A stretch of 64,000 nucleotides of DNA from Chitinophaga horti (lineage in GTDB: Bacteria; Bacteroidota; Bacteroidia; Chitinophagales; Chitinophagaceae), in the NCBI RefSeq assembly GCF_022867795.2, contig NZ_CP107006.1, forward strand, positions 3,844,001 through 3,908,000, in the 5' to 3' direction. Positions 57,360 through 64,000 of this stretch are shown here, one piece after another. Position numbers and translations under genes: made by a program. A model generated the notes under the pieces. It did not search any database and was not told the DNA's origin. It saw nothing but the letters and a program-made list of their open reading frames with translations. Each line of letters begins with the position of its first letter. Positions within the stretch are counted from its first letter, which is position 1.

Positions 57360-59048
57360 ATGAAGTATATTAAACTGGCTATGGCCGCTATCATGGCGGG
57401 CGCCGGCGTTACTGCCGTGCTATCCTGGAAAACAGAAAAACCTGCCCCTCGCCCCAATATCATTCTCATTATGGCCGACGACCTCGGCTACTCCGACCTG
57501 GGCTGCTATGGTGGCGAAATACAAACACCCAACCTCGATTACCTCGCAAATAACGGCATCCGGTACACGCAGTTTTATAATACCTCGCGCTGCTGCCCTA
57601 CCCGCGCTTCGTTGCTGACGGGTTTATACAACCACCAGGCAGGCATCGGCAAGATGTCTGAAAACGACAATACGCCTGGTTATAACGGCTACATCACTCC
57701 CAACACGGTTACTCTAGCGGAAGTACTTAAAACCGCCGGATACCGCACTGCAATGACCGGCAAATGGCATGTATCCAATACCGTTGTACAACCAACCCCG
57801 AAAGCGCAACTCGATTGGCTGAACCACCATACTTCCCACGAGTTGTTTTCTCCCATCGAACAATATCCGACGAGCCGCGGGTTCGACAAATACTTTGGCA
57901 CCATCTGGGGCGTGATCGACTTCTTTGATCCGTTCGCCATGGTGAGCGGCACAAAACCGATTACTACCGTACCGGCCAATTATTACCATACAGATGCGAT
58001 CAATGACACAGCTGTGGCGTATATTAAGGAGTACACGACCGCCAAAGAACCTTTCTTCCTATACATTGCCCATAACGCGCCACACTGGCCGTTACAAGCG
58101 TTGCCGGAAGACATCGCGAAATATAAAAACACCTATAAAGGCGGATGGGATGCCATTCGCAAAGCACGCTATGAAAAGATGGCGAAACTAGGATTGATCG
58201 ACACTAACACCACTAAACTCTCTCGCCGCTGGAAAGACGACCTTTCGTGGGAAAACAATCCTGACAAAACCTGGGATGCCGAAGCCATGGCCGTACACGC
58301 CGCTATGGTCGATCGTATGGACCAGGGCATTGGTCGAATTATAGAAACCCTGCGGCAATCCGGCCAGCTGGATAACACCGTCATACTATTCCTTTCAGAC
58401 AATGGCGCCAGTGCCGAAAACTGCGCCGCCTATGGCCCAGGCTTCGACCGCCCCAGCGAAACGCGTGATGGCCGTAAAATCGTGTACGCTACGAAGAAAG
58501 AAGCCATGCCCGGTCCGCAAACTACCTACAGCTCACTGGGGCAGCGCTGGTCGAACGTGGTGAACACCCCGTACGAATACTGGAAAGCTGAATCGTATGA
58601 AGGTGGCGTGCGTACGCCACTTATCGCCTTCTGGCCCAAAGGCATGAAAGCAAAGAAAGGCAGTTACAGCAACCAGGTAGGACATGTGATGGATTTTATG
58701 GCGACGTTCACGGAACTGGCGGGTGCGAAGTACCCGGCGGCCTATGAAGGCAGGACAATTACTCCAACCGAGGGCATAAGCCTCACGCCATCGTTTTACG
58801 GGAAGCGCTCTGCAGGGCATAAAACATTGTTTAACGAGCATTTCGGTGCCCGCTTCGCCCGCCAGGGCGACTGGAAGCTGGTGAGCCTGAGCAACGACAC
58901 CACCTGGCATTTGTACAACCTCTCTGCCGACAAAACCGAAATGCACGACCTCGCCGGGAAACACCCGGAGAAAGTGCAGGAACTAGCCGGGTTATGGCGT
59001 GAGTGGGCACTGACGCACCAGGTGCTGCCAAAGCCGGGGCGTAAATAA
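57360..59048 (+). CDS. Exported sulfatase (formylglycine type I)
   Basis: 562 residues with a signal segment (MKYIKLAMAAIMAGAGVTAV). Alkaline-phosphatase-like fold. The formylglycine site is C79 in CCPTRASLLTG (CxPxR). Metal sites MADDLGY (D40-D41) and SDNGASAENCA. Arylsulfatase-like, with the FLSDNG and HVMDFMATFTELAG conserved parts; ends RPKPGRK-like. Needs a formylglycine-generating enzyme, not in the window. Sole gene of its kind here, so no polysaccharide locus can be assigned. Confidence 0.92.
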   Translation: MKYIKLAMAAIMAGAGVTAVLSWKTEKPAPRPNIILIMADDLGYSDLGCYGGEIQTPNLDYLANNGIRYTQFYNTSRCCPTRASLLTGLYNHQAGIGKMSENDNTPGYNGYITPNTVTLAEVLKTAGYRTAMTGKWHVSNTVVQPTPKAQLDWLNHHTSHELFSPIEQYPTSRGFDKYFGTIWGVIDFFDPFAMVSGTKPITTVPANYYHTDAINDTAVAYIKEYTTAKEPFFLYIAHNAPHWPLQALPEDIAKYKNTYKGGWDAIRKARYEKMAKLGLIDTNTTKLSRRWKDDLSWENNPDKTWDAEAMAVHAAMVDRMDQGIGRIIETLRQSGQLDNTVILFLSDNGASAENCAAYGPGFDRPSETRDGRKIVYATKKEAMPGPQTTYSSLGQRWSNVVNTPYEYWKAESYEGGVRTPLIAFWPKGMKAKKGSYSNQVGHVMDFMATFTELAGAKYPAAYEGRTITPTEGISLTPSFYGKRSAGHKTLFNEHFGARFARQGDWKLVSLSNDTTWHLYNLSADKTEMHDLAGKHPEKVQELAGLWREWALTHQVLPKPGRK

Positions 59049-59106
59049 TGTTAAAATAGTATCATTCACCCAATTTATCCATGATATAACACACTTACGG
59101 CAAACC

Positions 59107-59232
59107 GCATCCACCGTAGATCCTACCAGGATCCTTGCTACATCCTTGCTAAGTTGTTGCTAACACCCTGCTGAAACAGGGTGTTTTTAGCAAGGATACA
59201 GCAAGGATGTAGCAGGGATGTAGCAAGGATGC
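59107..59232. repeat. Inverted arrays of 11-bp repeats forming a large hairpin
   Basis: Left arm: six 11-bp units from 59107 to 59172 (best ACATCCTTGCT, 59140-59150). A perfect 9-bp stem AACACCCTG / CAGGGTGTT (59162-59170 with 59177-59185) forms the apex with loop CTGAAA. Right arm: four units 59189-59232 (AGCAAGGATAC, AGCAAGGATGT, AGCAGGGATGT, AGCAAGGATGC), reverse complements of the left units. The whole could fold as an imperfect hairpin of about 125 nt. No coding. Shares the 11-bp period with 2147-2212. Confidence 0.8.
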
Positions 59233-59292
59233 GGGCAGCCTCTGGAAGGAAAAATGATACTATTTGCTCAAAAGAGAGACTGGCGCTGAAGG

Positions 59293-59311
59293 GTGTGACA
59301 CAACGGCGGCT
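59293..59311 (+). repeat. Single copy of the 19-bp arm motif
   Basis: GTGTGACACAACGGCGGCT differs at two positions from the inverted-repeat arm at 2259-2277. Here it occurs once, 60 bp beyond the 11-bp array, with no matching arm on the left side that I can find. Confidence 0.7.
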
Positions 59312-59341
59312 GCATAGCGGGTTGAAGCTCGTTACAAAATG

Positions 59342-59349
59342 TATCTTTG
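59342..59349 (+). promoter_or_regulatory. -7 element for the GNAT gene
   Basis: TATCTTTG, a perfect TAnnTTTG, with TTG (59322-59324) at the -33 position 17 bp upstream. It ends 4 bp before the GTG at 59354, so the message would be leaderless. Confidence 0.6.
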
Positions 59350-59353
59350 TCGC

Positions 59354-59830
59354 GTGATTTACAGGACTATACGTAAGGAAGACAACGAGCACCTGGCCGT
59401 CATCATACGGGCCGGCATTGCGGAATTTGACGTACCCACAGAGGGTACTGCCTACACCGACCCCACCACCGATGATCTTTTTACATTGTTTCAGGCGCCG
59501 GGTTCCGCGTATACCGTGGCAGAAGAGCATGGCCTCATTCTGGGCGGATGCGGCGTTTACCCGACCGCTGGTTTGCCAGGTGGCTACGCGGAACTGGTAC
59601 GTTTCTTTTTAGCGGCTGAAGCGCGCGGAAAAGGCATCGGGCGTTTGTTAATGGAGCGTACTTTTGACATGGCCCGTGAGCTCGGGTATACACACCTTTA
59701 TATCGAATCGTTTCCTGAAATGAAGAAGGCAGTAGGGATGTACGAAAAAGCGGGCTTTAATTACCTGGATAAGGCGTTGGGTAACTCGGGGCATTATGCG
59801 TGTAATGTGTGGATGGTGAAGGCGTTATAG
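59354..59830 (+). CDS. GNAT-family N-acetyltransferase
   Basis: 158 residues from GTG 59354 (reads MIYRTIRKEDNEHLA, a typical GNAT beginning). A frame-extending ATG at 59339 would lie inside the -7 element. Acetyl-CoA motif A: FFLAAEARGKGIGRLLMERTF (R/Q-x-x-G-x-G/A as RGKGIG), plus YTHLYIESFPEMKKAVGMYEKAGF. Soluble, target unknown. Precedes the AT-rich GHKL gene by 73 bp. Confidence 0.87.
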   Translation: MIYRTIRKEDNEHLAVIIRAGIAEFDVPTEGTAYTDPTTDDLFTLFQAPGSAYTVAEEHGLILGGCGVYPTAGLPGGYAELVRFFLAAEARGKGIGRLLMERTFDMARELGYTHLYIESFPEMKKAVGMYEKAGFNYLDKALGNSGHYACNVWMVKAL

Positions 59831-59903
59831 CCGCGAAAGCAAGTGGAGAAATAGATTTTCCCGTTACTAAATAAATTAGTAACTAGCGTTAAATGATTTC
59901 CCC

Positions 59904-61943
59904 ATGAAAAAAAAGGTTTCGGTCAGCGATAGTGGAATACAATCGTCAGGATTGCCCAAAGATTATATGGAGGCTGTGGCTGAATATATATGGAATGGGT
60001 TCGACGCTGCTGCGACTGAAGTAGCGTTAATTTTTGACACTAATGAAATAGGATCTCTCAATAGCCTTTCTATTCGCGACAACGGTATAGGTATCGATGC
60101 CTCCTCACTTGAAGACACCTTCGGTAACTTCAACGATTCCATCAAAAGAAATACCTTTCAGAAATCATCATCAAATGTTAAAGGCAATAAAGGGAGGGGA
60201 AGATTTTCCTTCGTAGCTTTTGGCGGTAAAGCTATATGGGAAACCGTATTTTTCGATAAATTATCTGACAAATACCTCGAATACGATATCACGATCTCCC
60301 GGCACTCAAAAGACTTCTACGATCCACAGAATCAGAAAATCTCTGCTAGTAAACTAACTGGTACAACCGTTACAATTACCGATTTGTTTGAGGTCACCGG
60401 TTTTTCTTTCCAGTCTGAAGAATTTAAAAGTTTTTTGGCCAGGGAATTTGGATGGTTCCTTTTGCTAAATCAGGAAAAACAATACCAGCTTACAATTAAT
60501 AGTATACCTGTAGATTATTCCGACCTAATCATAGAGAAGGACGTAACAGTTATGTCGATTAAAGGATCCGACGGTCAGGAAAACGTCTTCAAAGTAACAT
60601 TCGTCAGATGGAAAGAAAAGATTGGTGATAAATTTTATTTTTACTTTCTTAACTCCGGACAGAGAGAAGTTTTCAAAGACCTGACCTCTTTTAATAATAA
60701 CGCCATCGGTTTCAATCACAGTATATATGTAGAATCACGATACTTCGACAAGTTTAATGCGAATGACGAACAACATTCCCAAAACTTATTTGAAAACAAC
60801 AGGCAAAATGGTGTTTTCAAAACATTGATGTCTGCATTGCACAATGTTGTTCGCCGCAAACAAAAAGAGTTTGTATATGGCGAAGCAGCGACGAAATTGA
60901 TTGACACGTACGAGCGAAACGGAGCCCTTCCTACGTTCAAAAACAACAAATACGATCAAGCCAGGAGAATCGATCTGATTAATGTGGTAAAAAGCCTTTA
61001 CTGTATTGAGCCGAAGATTTTCCAGGGATTGAACAAAGAACAACAAAAGGTCAGTATCGGCCTGATCAATATCCTTCTTGATACCGATGAAAGGGAACAT
61101 ATCATCGAGCTAATTGGCCAGATTATCACACTCAACTCCGACGAACGGCAGCAACTGCTGAGTGTACTCAGGAAAACAACAGTAAGCCGGATAGCGAACA
61201 CAGTAAACCTTATAGAACAGCGGTTTAAAACAATCGAATTATTGAAAGCGCTGGTGTTCGATATGAAAAAATTTACGACGGAACGCGATCATCTTCAGAA
61301 AGCGATAGAAGAAAATTATTGGATACTTGGAGAACAGTATAACATGGTATCGGCGAATGAAGGTTTCAATAAATTACTTTCTGCATATAATACATTCCTC
61401 GAACAGGATCTGAAAGGAAGCAAAAACAAAGTATCGTCGCAGGAAGCCAACAGGCGACCCGACATCTTCCTGGCTAGAAAACGGGCTATTGATGACGTAG
61501 AAGACAGTCAACATTTAATGGAAGAGAACCTGCTCGTTGAATTAAAACGGCCGGATGTTGTGATCGGAAAGGAACAACTACGACAGATTGAGGACTATCT
61601 TGATATTATCCGCCATGACGTGTCCTTCAACTCTCAAAAAAGATGTTGGAAGTTTTTCATCATCGGTAATAAACTGGACAACTATGTTCATGATCAATAT
61701 TTATCCCAGAAAGAAAAGGGAAAAAAATTCCTGGTGAAGTCCGTTCAAAATTTTGAGATATATGCATATAGTTGGGATGACATATTTATGATGTTCGATT
61801 TACGCCATAAATTCCTTGTCGACAACCTTGAATTTGATAAAAATGTTATTAGAAAGGAGTTGATTGAAAAGGGAATTAATATTTACGCTGCCACTACTGA
61901 ATCAGCTAACATCATAGTACATGAATTGACTGCCGGAAAATAG
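59904..61943 (+). CDS. GHKL ATPase fused to a PD-(D/E)XK nuclease-like domain
   Basis: 679 residues, no export signal. N-terminal GHKL (MORC/Hsp90-like) ATPase: N-box E27..N31..D34A, DNGIGID (59-65), and the lid GNKGRGRFSF (94-103). Middle (about 150-500) not recognised, mostly helical after 300. C-terminal nuclease-like domain: D520 after RRP, then E546-L-K548 in LLVELKRPD, followed by GKEQLRQIEDYLD (Q). This D...ExK core resembles Shedu-type nucleases. Base composition is much lower in G+C than its neighbours (two 60-base lines counted: 21 and 19 G/C; a sulfatase line: 34). Looks horizontally acquired, defence-like; function inferred only. Confidence 0.8.
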   Translation: MKKKVSVSDSGIQSSGLPKDYMEAVAEYIWNGFDAAATEVALIFDTNEIGSLNSLSIRDNGIGIDASSLEDTFGNFNDSIKRNTFQKSSSNVKGNKGRGRFSFVAFGGKAIWETVFFDKLSDKYLEYDITISRHSKDFYDPQNQKISASKLTGTTVTITDLFEVTGFSFQSEEFKSFLAREFGWFLLLNQEKQYQLTINSIPVDYSDLIIEKDVTVMSIKGSDGQENVFKVTFVRWKEKIGDKFYFYFLNSGQREVFKDLTSFNNNAIGFNHSIYVESRYFDKFNANDEQHSQNLFENNRQNGVFKTLMSALHNVVRRKQKEFVYGEAATKLIDTYERNGALPTFKNNKYDQARRIDLINVVKSLYCIEPKIFQGLNKEQQKVSIGLINILLDTDEREHIIELIGQIITLNSDERQQLLSVLRKTTVSRIANTVNLIEQRFKTIELLKALVFDMKKFTTERDHLQKAIEENYWILGEQYNMVSANEGFNKLLSAYNTFLEQDLKGSKNKVSSQEANRRPDIFLARKRAIDDVEDSQHLMEENLLVELKRPDVVIGKEQLRQIEDYLDIIRHDVSFNSQKRCWKFFIIGNKLDNYVHDQYLSQKEKGKKFLVKSVQNFEIYAYSWDDIFMMFDLRHKFLVDNLEFDKNVIRKELIEKGINIYAATTESANIIVHELTAGK

Positions 61944-62272
61944 ACTGTTATTTTGCTATAACTTTCGCAGCTGCTCGTAAATAAACGCCGCCTTCCACAG
62001 GCAGTATCCCTGTTAAAATGTATCCAAAGCCGGTCTGGCACATGACTGCTCATTAGCGGGCGATTGAAGCCATTGTACTCGCGATTGGTGACTACATGCC
62101 AGTTCGTGATGAAGTATGCCTTTTGATTGACTTCCACCACAAAGCCTGTTGCGCTGCCGAGGTAAACGGTATCGGCGAAAATGCGCACCAGCAGGCTGGA
62201 GCGGCTTGCGTAACTTACCTGCTGTGCCACTGCGATATGTGCAAACAACATCAGGGCGAAAAATAGCTTCAT
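61883..62272 (-). pseudogene. Truncated trypsin-like serine peptidase
   Basis: Signal peptide (MKLFFALMLFAHIAVAQ) followed by the start of a trypsin-like domain: GFVVEVNQKAYFITNWHVVT with the catalytic His, then GFNRPLMSSHVPDRLWIHF, which is familiar from bacterial trypsin-like proteases. After about position 62000 the frame runs as unrelated residues to a stop at 61883, inside the 3' end of the GHKL gene. The catalytic Asp and Ser are missing, so the gene is a remnant of a protein of about 250 residues or more. Points to a recombination junction between about 61945 and 62010. Confidence 0.7.
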
Positions 62273-62392
62273 GGTTTAAAGATACATAACAGCCCTGTAC
62301 CTGCACACAATGATCTGCCATTTCAGCCGGCGAAAGCGATAGTTCAGGTTTCACACCCGATGTATGGGCTTGTTTTTTGTGCACTGGCAGGA

Positions 62393-63214
62393 ATGAATCT
62401 CAAACGTAACATCTCGGGTATACTTTTTTTGCTGCTTATAAGCTTCAACCACGCCCAGGCGCAGGATACGATCCGTTTGTTTAAGTATGCCGGCAACCTG
62501 AAGCAGGTGAGAGTGACAATTGCCGGCCGCACCTGCCACCTGCTGTTCGATTCGGGTGGCGGCTTCACCTTACTTTCTCCGGAACTTGCAGCGCAGGCAG
62601 GCAAAACGCCGTACGGACAGATGAGTGGCTTTCGCATGTCTGGTGAGAAAATAAATTATCAGCGGATTGACAGTATCACGATAGCGATTGGCAAACTCGA
62701 TCTGTTTCATCCGGAGATGGGTGTGTGGGACCTTATGAGCATCCTTCCTGACGGCTTACCAAAGATTGATGGCGTACTGTCATTGAAATCGTTTGAAGGG
62801 CGCGTAGTGGAATTGGATCTGGGGAAAGACATGTTGATCTTACATGATGAGGCGCCCAGGCCTGGCAACCAATCAGCCTGGCAATCCATCTCCGCACGCT
62901 TCGCTACCGGCAATGAGGGTAACGAACTGACAATATTTCTAAACATCCTGCGCAATAATCGTAACTACTGGTTCCTGTTCGATTCGGGCAACATCGGCGC
63001 GCCGCTTCTTTCTTCCGCGACGGTGAACGAATGGCGGCTGCCTGCTGATAGTACGGGGTTATACGTTACGGATCTTGCGCCTTTGGCAAAGCAGGTAAGT
63101 TGTGAAAAACGGGATATCCTTTACGATGGCGCGCTTAACTTTGGCATTATCAGCCAGCGTCGTTTTTTGCTGGACTTGCGAAAAAGAAAAATATGGATGC
63201 ACATACGTCATTGA
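62393..63214 (+). CDS. Secreted pepsin-like (retropepsin fold) aspartic peptidase
   Basis: 273 residues from ATG 62393 (MNLKRNISGILFLLL), preferred over 62360 because the signal peptide begins there and an AGGA lies just before. Two aspartic motifs: HLLFDSGGGFTLL and WFLFDSGNIGAPLL, one per lobe, so it can form a full monomeric pepsin-like site. Periplasmic; substrate unknown. It starts 120 bp from the truncated peptidase on the other strand. Shares a bidirectional terminator with homoserine dehydrogenase. Confidence 0.85.
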   Translation: MNLKRNISGILFLLLISFNHAQAQDTIRLFKYAGNLKQVRVTIAGRTCHLLFDSGGGFTLLSPELAAQAGKTPYGQMSGFRMSGEKINYQRIDSITIAIGKLDLFHPEMGVWDLMSILPDGLPKIDGVLSLKSFEGRVVELDLGKDMLILHDEAPRPGNQSAWQSISARFATGNEGNELTIFLNILRNNRNYWFLFDSGNIGAPLLSSATVNEWRLPADSTGLYVTDLAPLAKQVSCEKRDILYDGALNFGIISQRRFLLDLRKRKIWMHIRH

Positions 63215-63215
63215 T

Positions 63216-63249
63216 AAAAAAAGCCTGCGTACTAACTCGCAGGCTTTTC
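63216..63249. terminator. Bidirectional terminator
   Basis: Perfect stem AAAAGCCTGCG / CGCAGGCTTTT (63219-63229 with 63238-63248), with A and T tracts on both sides, between convergent genes. Confidence 0.9.
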
Positions 63250-63280
63250 TCTATTTATTCATGGCTGAATTGCATATAGC

Positions 63281-64000
63281 CTACTCCAACACCAGCAGGT
63301 TCACCTCTTTATTCTTCAACCAATTGGCTTCTTTCAGTTTCTGCAGGTTGATCACGCCTACTACATAACGGTAAGTAGGTGACTCGTACTTTTCAGAAAT
63401 GTTATAGAAAGCAGAAAGATCTACCTGGTCCGGCGATTTGTAGCGGAGATACACTTTCAGTTGCACATCATTGGTAAAGATGGGCGAATTGTTCTGGATG
63501 ATTTTTTTGTATTCGTAACGATAGTTGTACAACAGTGCGGAAATGTCGGACAGCACGGCGCTACCGGTTGCAGTACCACCTGCACCTTTACCTACGAAGA
63601 ACTGTTTATCGGTAAAAGCGCTTTCCAGCAAAATACCATTGTACTCATTGTACACATCATACAGCAGGTTGTGTTCTTTGATGAGGTGTGGCAATACGTA
63701 AGCGTTTACATGGCCGTTAGACCTGCGGCAGGAGCCGATCAGTTTGATCGTACAACCGCGTTGTTTCGCGAACTGGATATCGAAATCGTTCAGGTGGCTG
63801 ATGCCGAAGTTGTATACTTCTTCCGGCTTCACGAACGTACCAAAAGCGTGCAGTAACAGGATCACGATCTTAAACTTCGGATCATGACCTTCGATATCGA
63901 GGGTGGGATCTGTTTCTGCGAAGCCCAGGTCCTGCGCCTGTTGCAGGGCAGTATCGAAGCTCAGGTTATCCTCAAATATTTTTGTGAGGATGTAATTCGT
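63281..64000 (-). CDS. Homoserine dehydrogenase, C-terminal part (5' end outside window)
   Basis: Frame runs open off the right edge; 240 codons remain. Catalytic-domain blocks: TNYILTKIFEDNLSF at the edge, the ETDPTLDIEGHDPKFK segment holding the substrate-binding Glu, Asp and Lys, then GVINLQKLK near the end. Converts aspartate semialdehyde to homoserine for threonine and methionine synthesis. A stand-alone enzyme or the C-terminal half of an aspartokinase fusion cannot be told apart; the visible C-terminus lacks an obvious ACT domain. Confidence 0.9.
   Translation of the reverse strand, partial: TNYILTKIFEDNLSFDTALQQAQDLGFAETDPTLDIEGHDPKFKIVILLLHAFGTFVKPEEVYNFGISHLNDFDIQFAKQRGCTIKLIGSCRRSNGHVNAYVLPHLIKEHNLLYDVYNEYNGILLESAFTDKQFFVGKGAGGTATGSAVLSDISALLYNYRYEYKKIIQNNSPIFTNDVQLKVYLRYKSPDQVDLSAFYNISEKYESPTYRYVVGVINLQKLKEANWLKNKEVNLLVLE

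Noticed and set aside
59107..59232. Simple rho-independent terminator of the sulfatase gene
   Set aside because: The apex stem with five T resembles one, but the opposed 11-bp units on both sides go well beyond a terminator; it may act as one as well.

Overview
The window is a stretch of chromosome from a Bacteroidetes bacterium, most likely a Chitinophaga-like member of the Chitinophagaceae. The grounds are the families present (DUF5683, DUF4421, DUF4954, MbnP, FucP, GalE-like threonine dehydrogenase, eukaryote-like class Ia NrdB), many lipoproteins and secreted proteins, promoters of the TAnnTTTG type, and short dispersed repeats. The placement is by recognition and was not computed. No tRNA, rRNA, CRISPR array, transposase or prophage was seen. 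Gene density is high and most genes are housekeeping or catabolic.

Layout. 1-2.0 kb: end of a DUF5683 protein, dapB, and an Rrf2 regulator. 2.0-2.5 kb: a repeat element made of six 11-bp tandem units framed by a perfect 19-bp inverted repeat. 2.5-5.5 kb: assimilatory sulfate reduction (cysH, cysD, cysN), with cysD broken by one extra base. 5.5-10 kb: threonine dehydrogenase, kdsA, two paralogous lipoproteins (the second frameshifted), a conserved unknown, a 38-residue membrane peptide and PspC. 10-15.6 kb: aconitase, a secreted unknown, an HD-like protein, a DUF4421 protein and a YfcE-like phosphoesterase. 15.6-21.6 kb: a complete histidine utilisation operon (marR-hutH-hutU-hutI-hutG) with a perfect 24-bp palindrome just upstream of marR. 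21.6-31.4 kb: a mosaic of small repeats, SET protein, bestrophin, MgtE, a histidine phosphatase lipoprotein, an S9 peptidase and a 1217-residue TraB/GumN protein. 31.4-36.1 kb: glmS, DUF4954, tag. 36.1-38.5 kb: RlpA and a MauG-like dihaem peroxidase overlapping an MbnP copper protein. 38.5-44.4 kb: an L-fucose (6-deoxyhexose) oxidation operon lacking the dehydratase. 44.4-46 kb: VanX-like dipeptidase and a lipoprotein esterase. 46-51.5 kb: leuC-methyltransferase-leuD-leuB-leuA. 51.7-57.3 kb: a helical unknown, then a cobalamin riboswitch ahead of nrdB-nrdA. 57.3-59.1 kb: a sulfatase. 59.1-62.3 kb: an accessory patch with inverted 11-bp repeat arrays, a GNAT, an AT-rich GHKL ATPase/PD-(D/E)XK nuclease protein, and a truncated trypsin-like gene. 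62.4-64 kb: a pepsin-like protein and the 3' part of homoserine dehydrogenase.

How the genes fit together. Sulfate is activated by CysDN and reduced by CysH under a probable Fe-S Rrf2 regulator. Histidine goes to glutamate through Hut, probably under MarR control. Fucose is oxidised without phosphorylation. Leucine is made by the leu operon, which carries a Tam-like methyltransferase between its two isomerase-subunit genes. Class Ia ribonucleotide reductase is probably switched off by cobalamin, implying a B12-dependent class II enzyme elsewhere.

The best candidates for something undescribed are the GHKL-nuclease protein (59.9-61.9 kb) and the two 11-bp repeat elements (2.1 and 59.1 kb), which share a 19-bp flanking motif.
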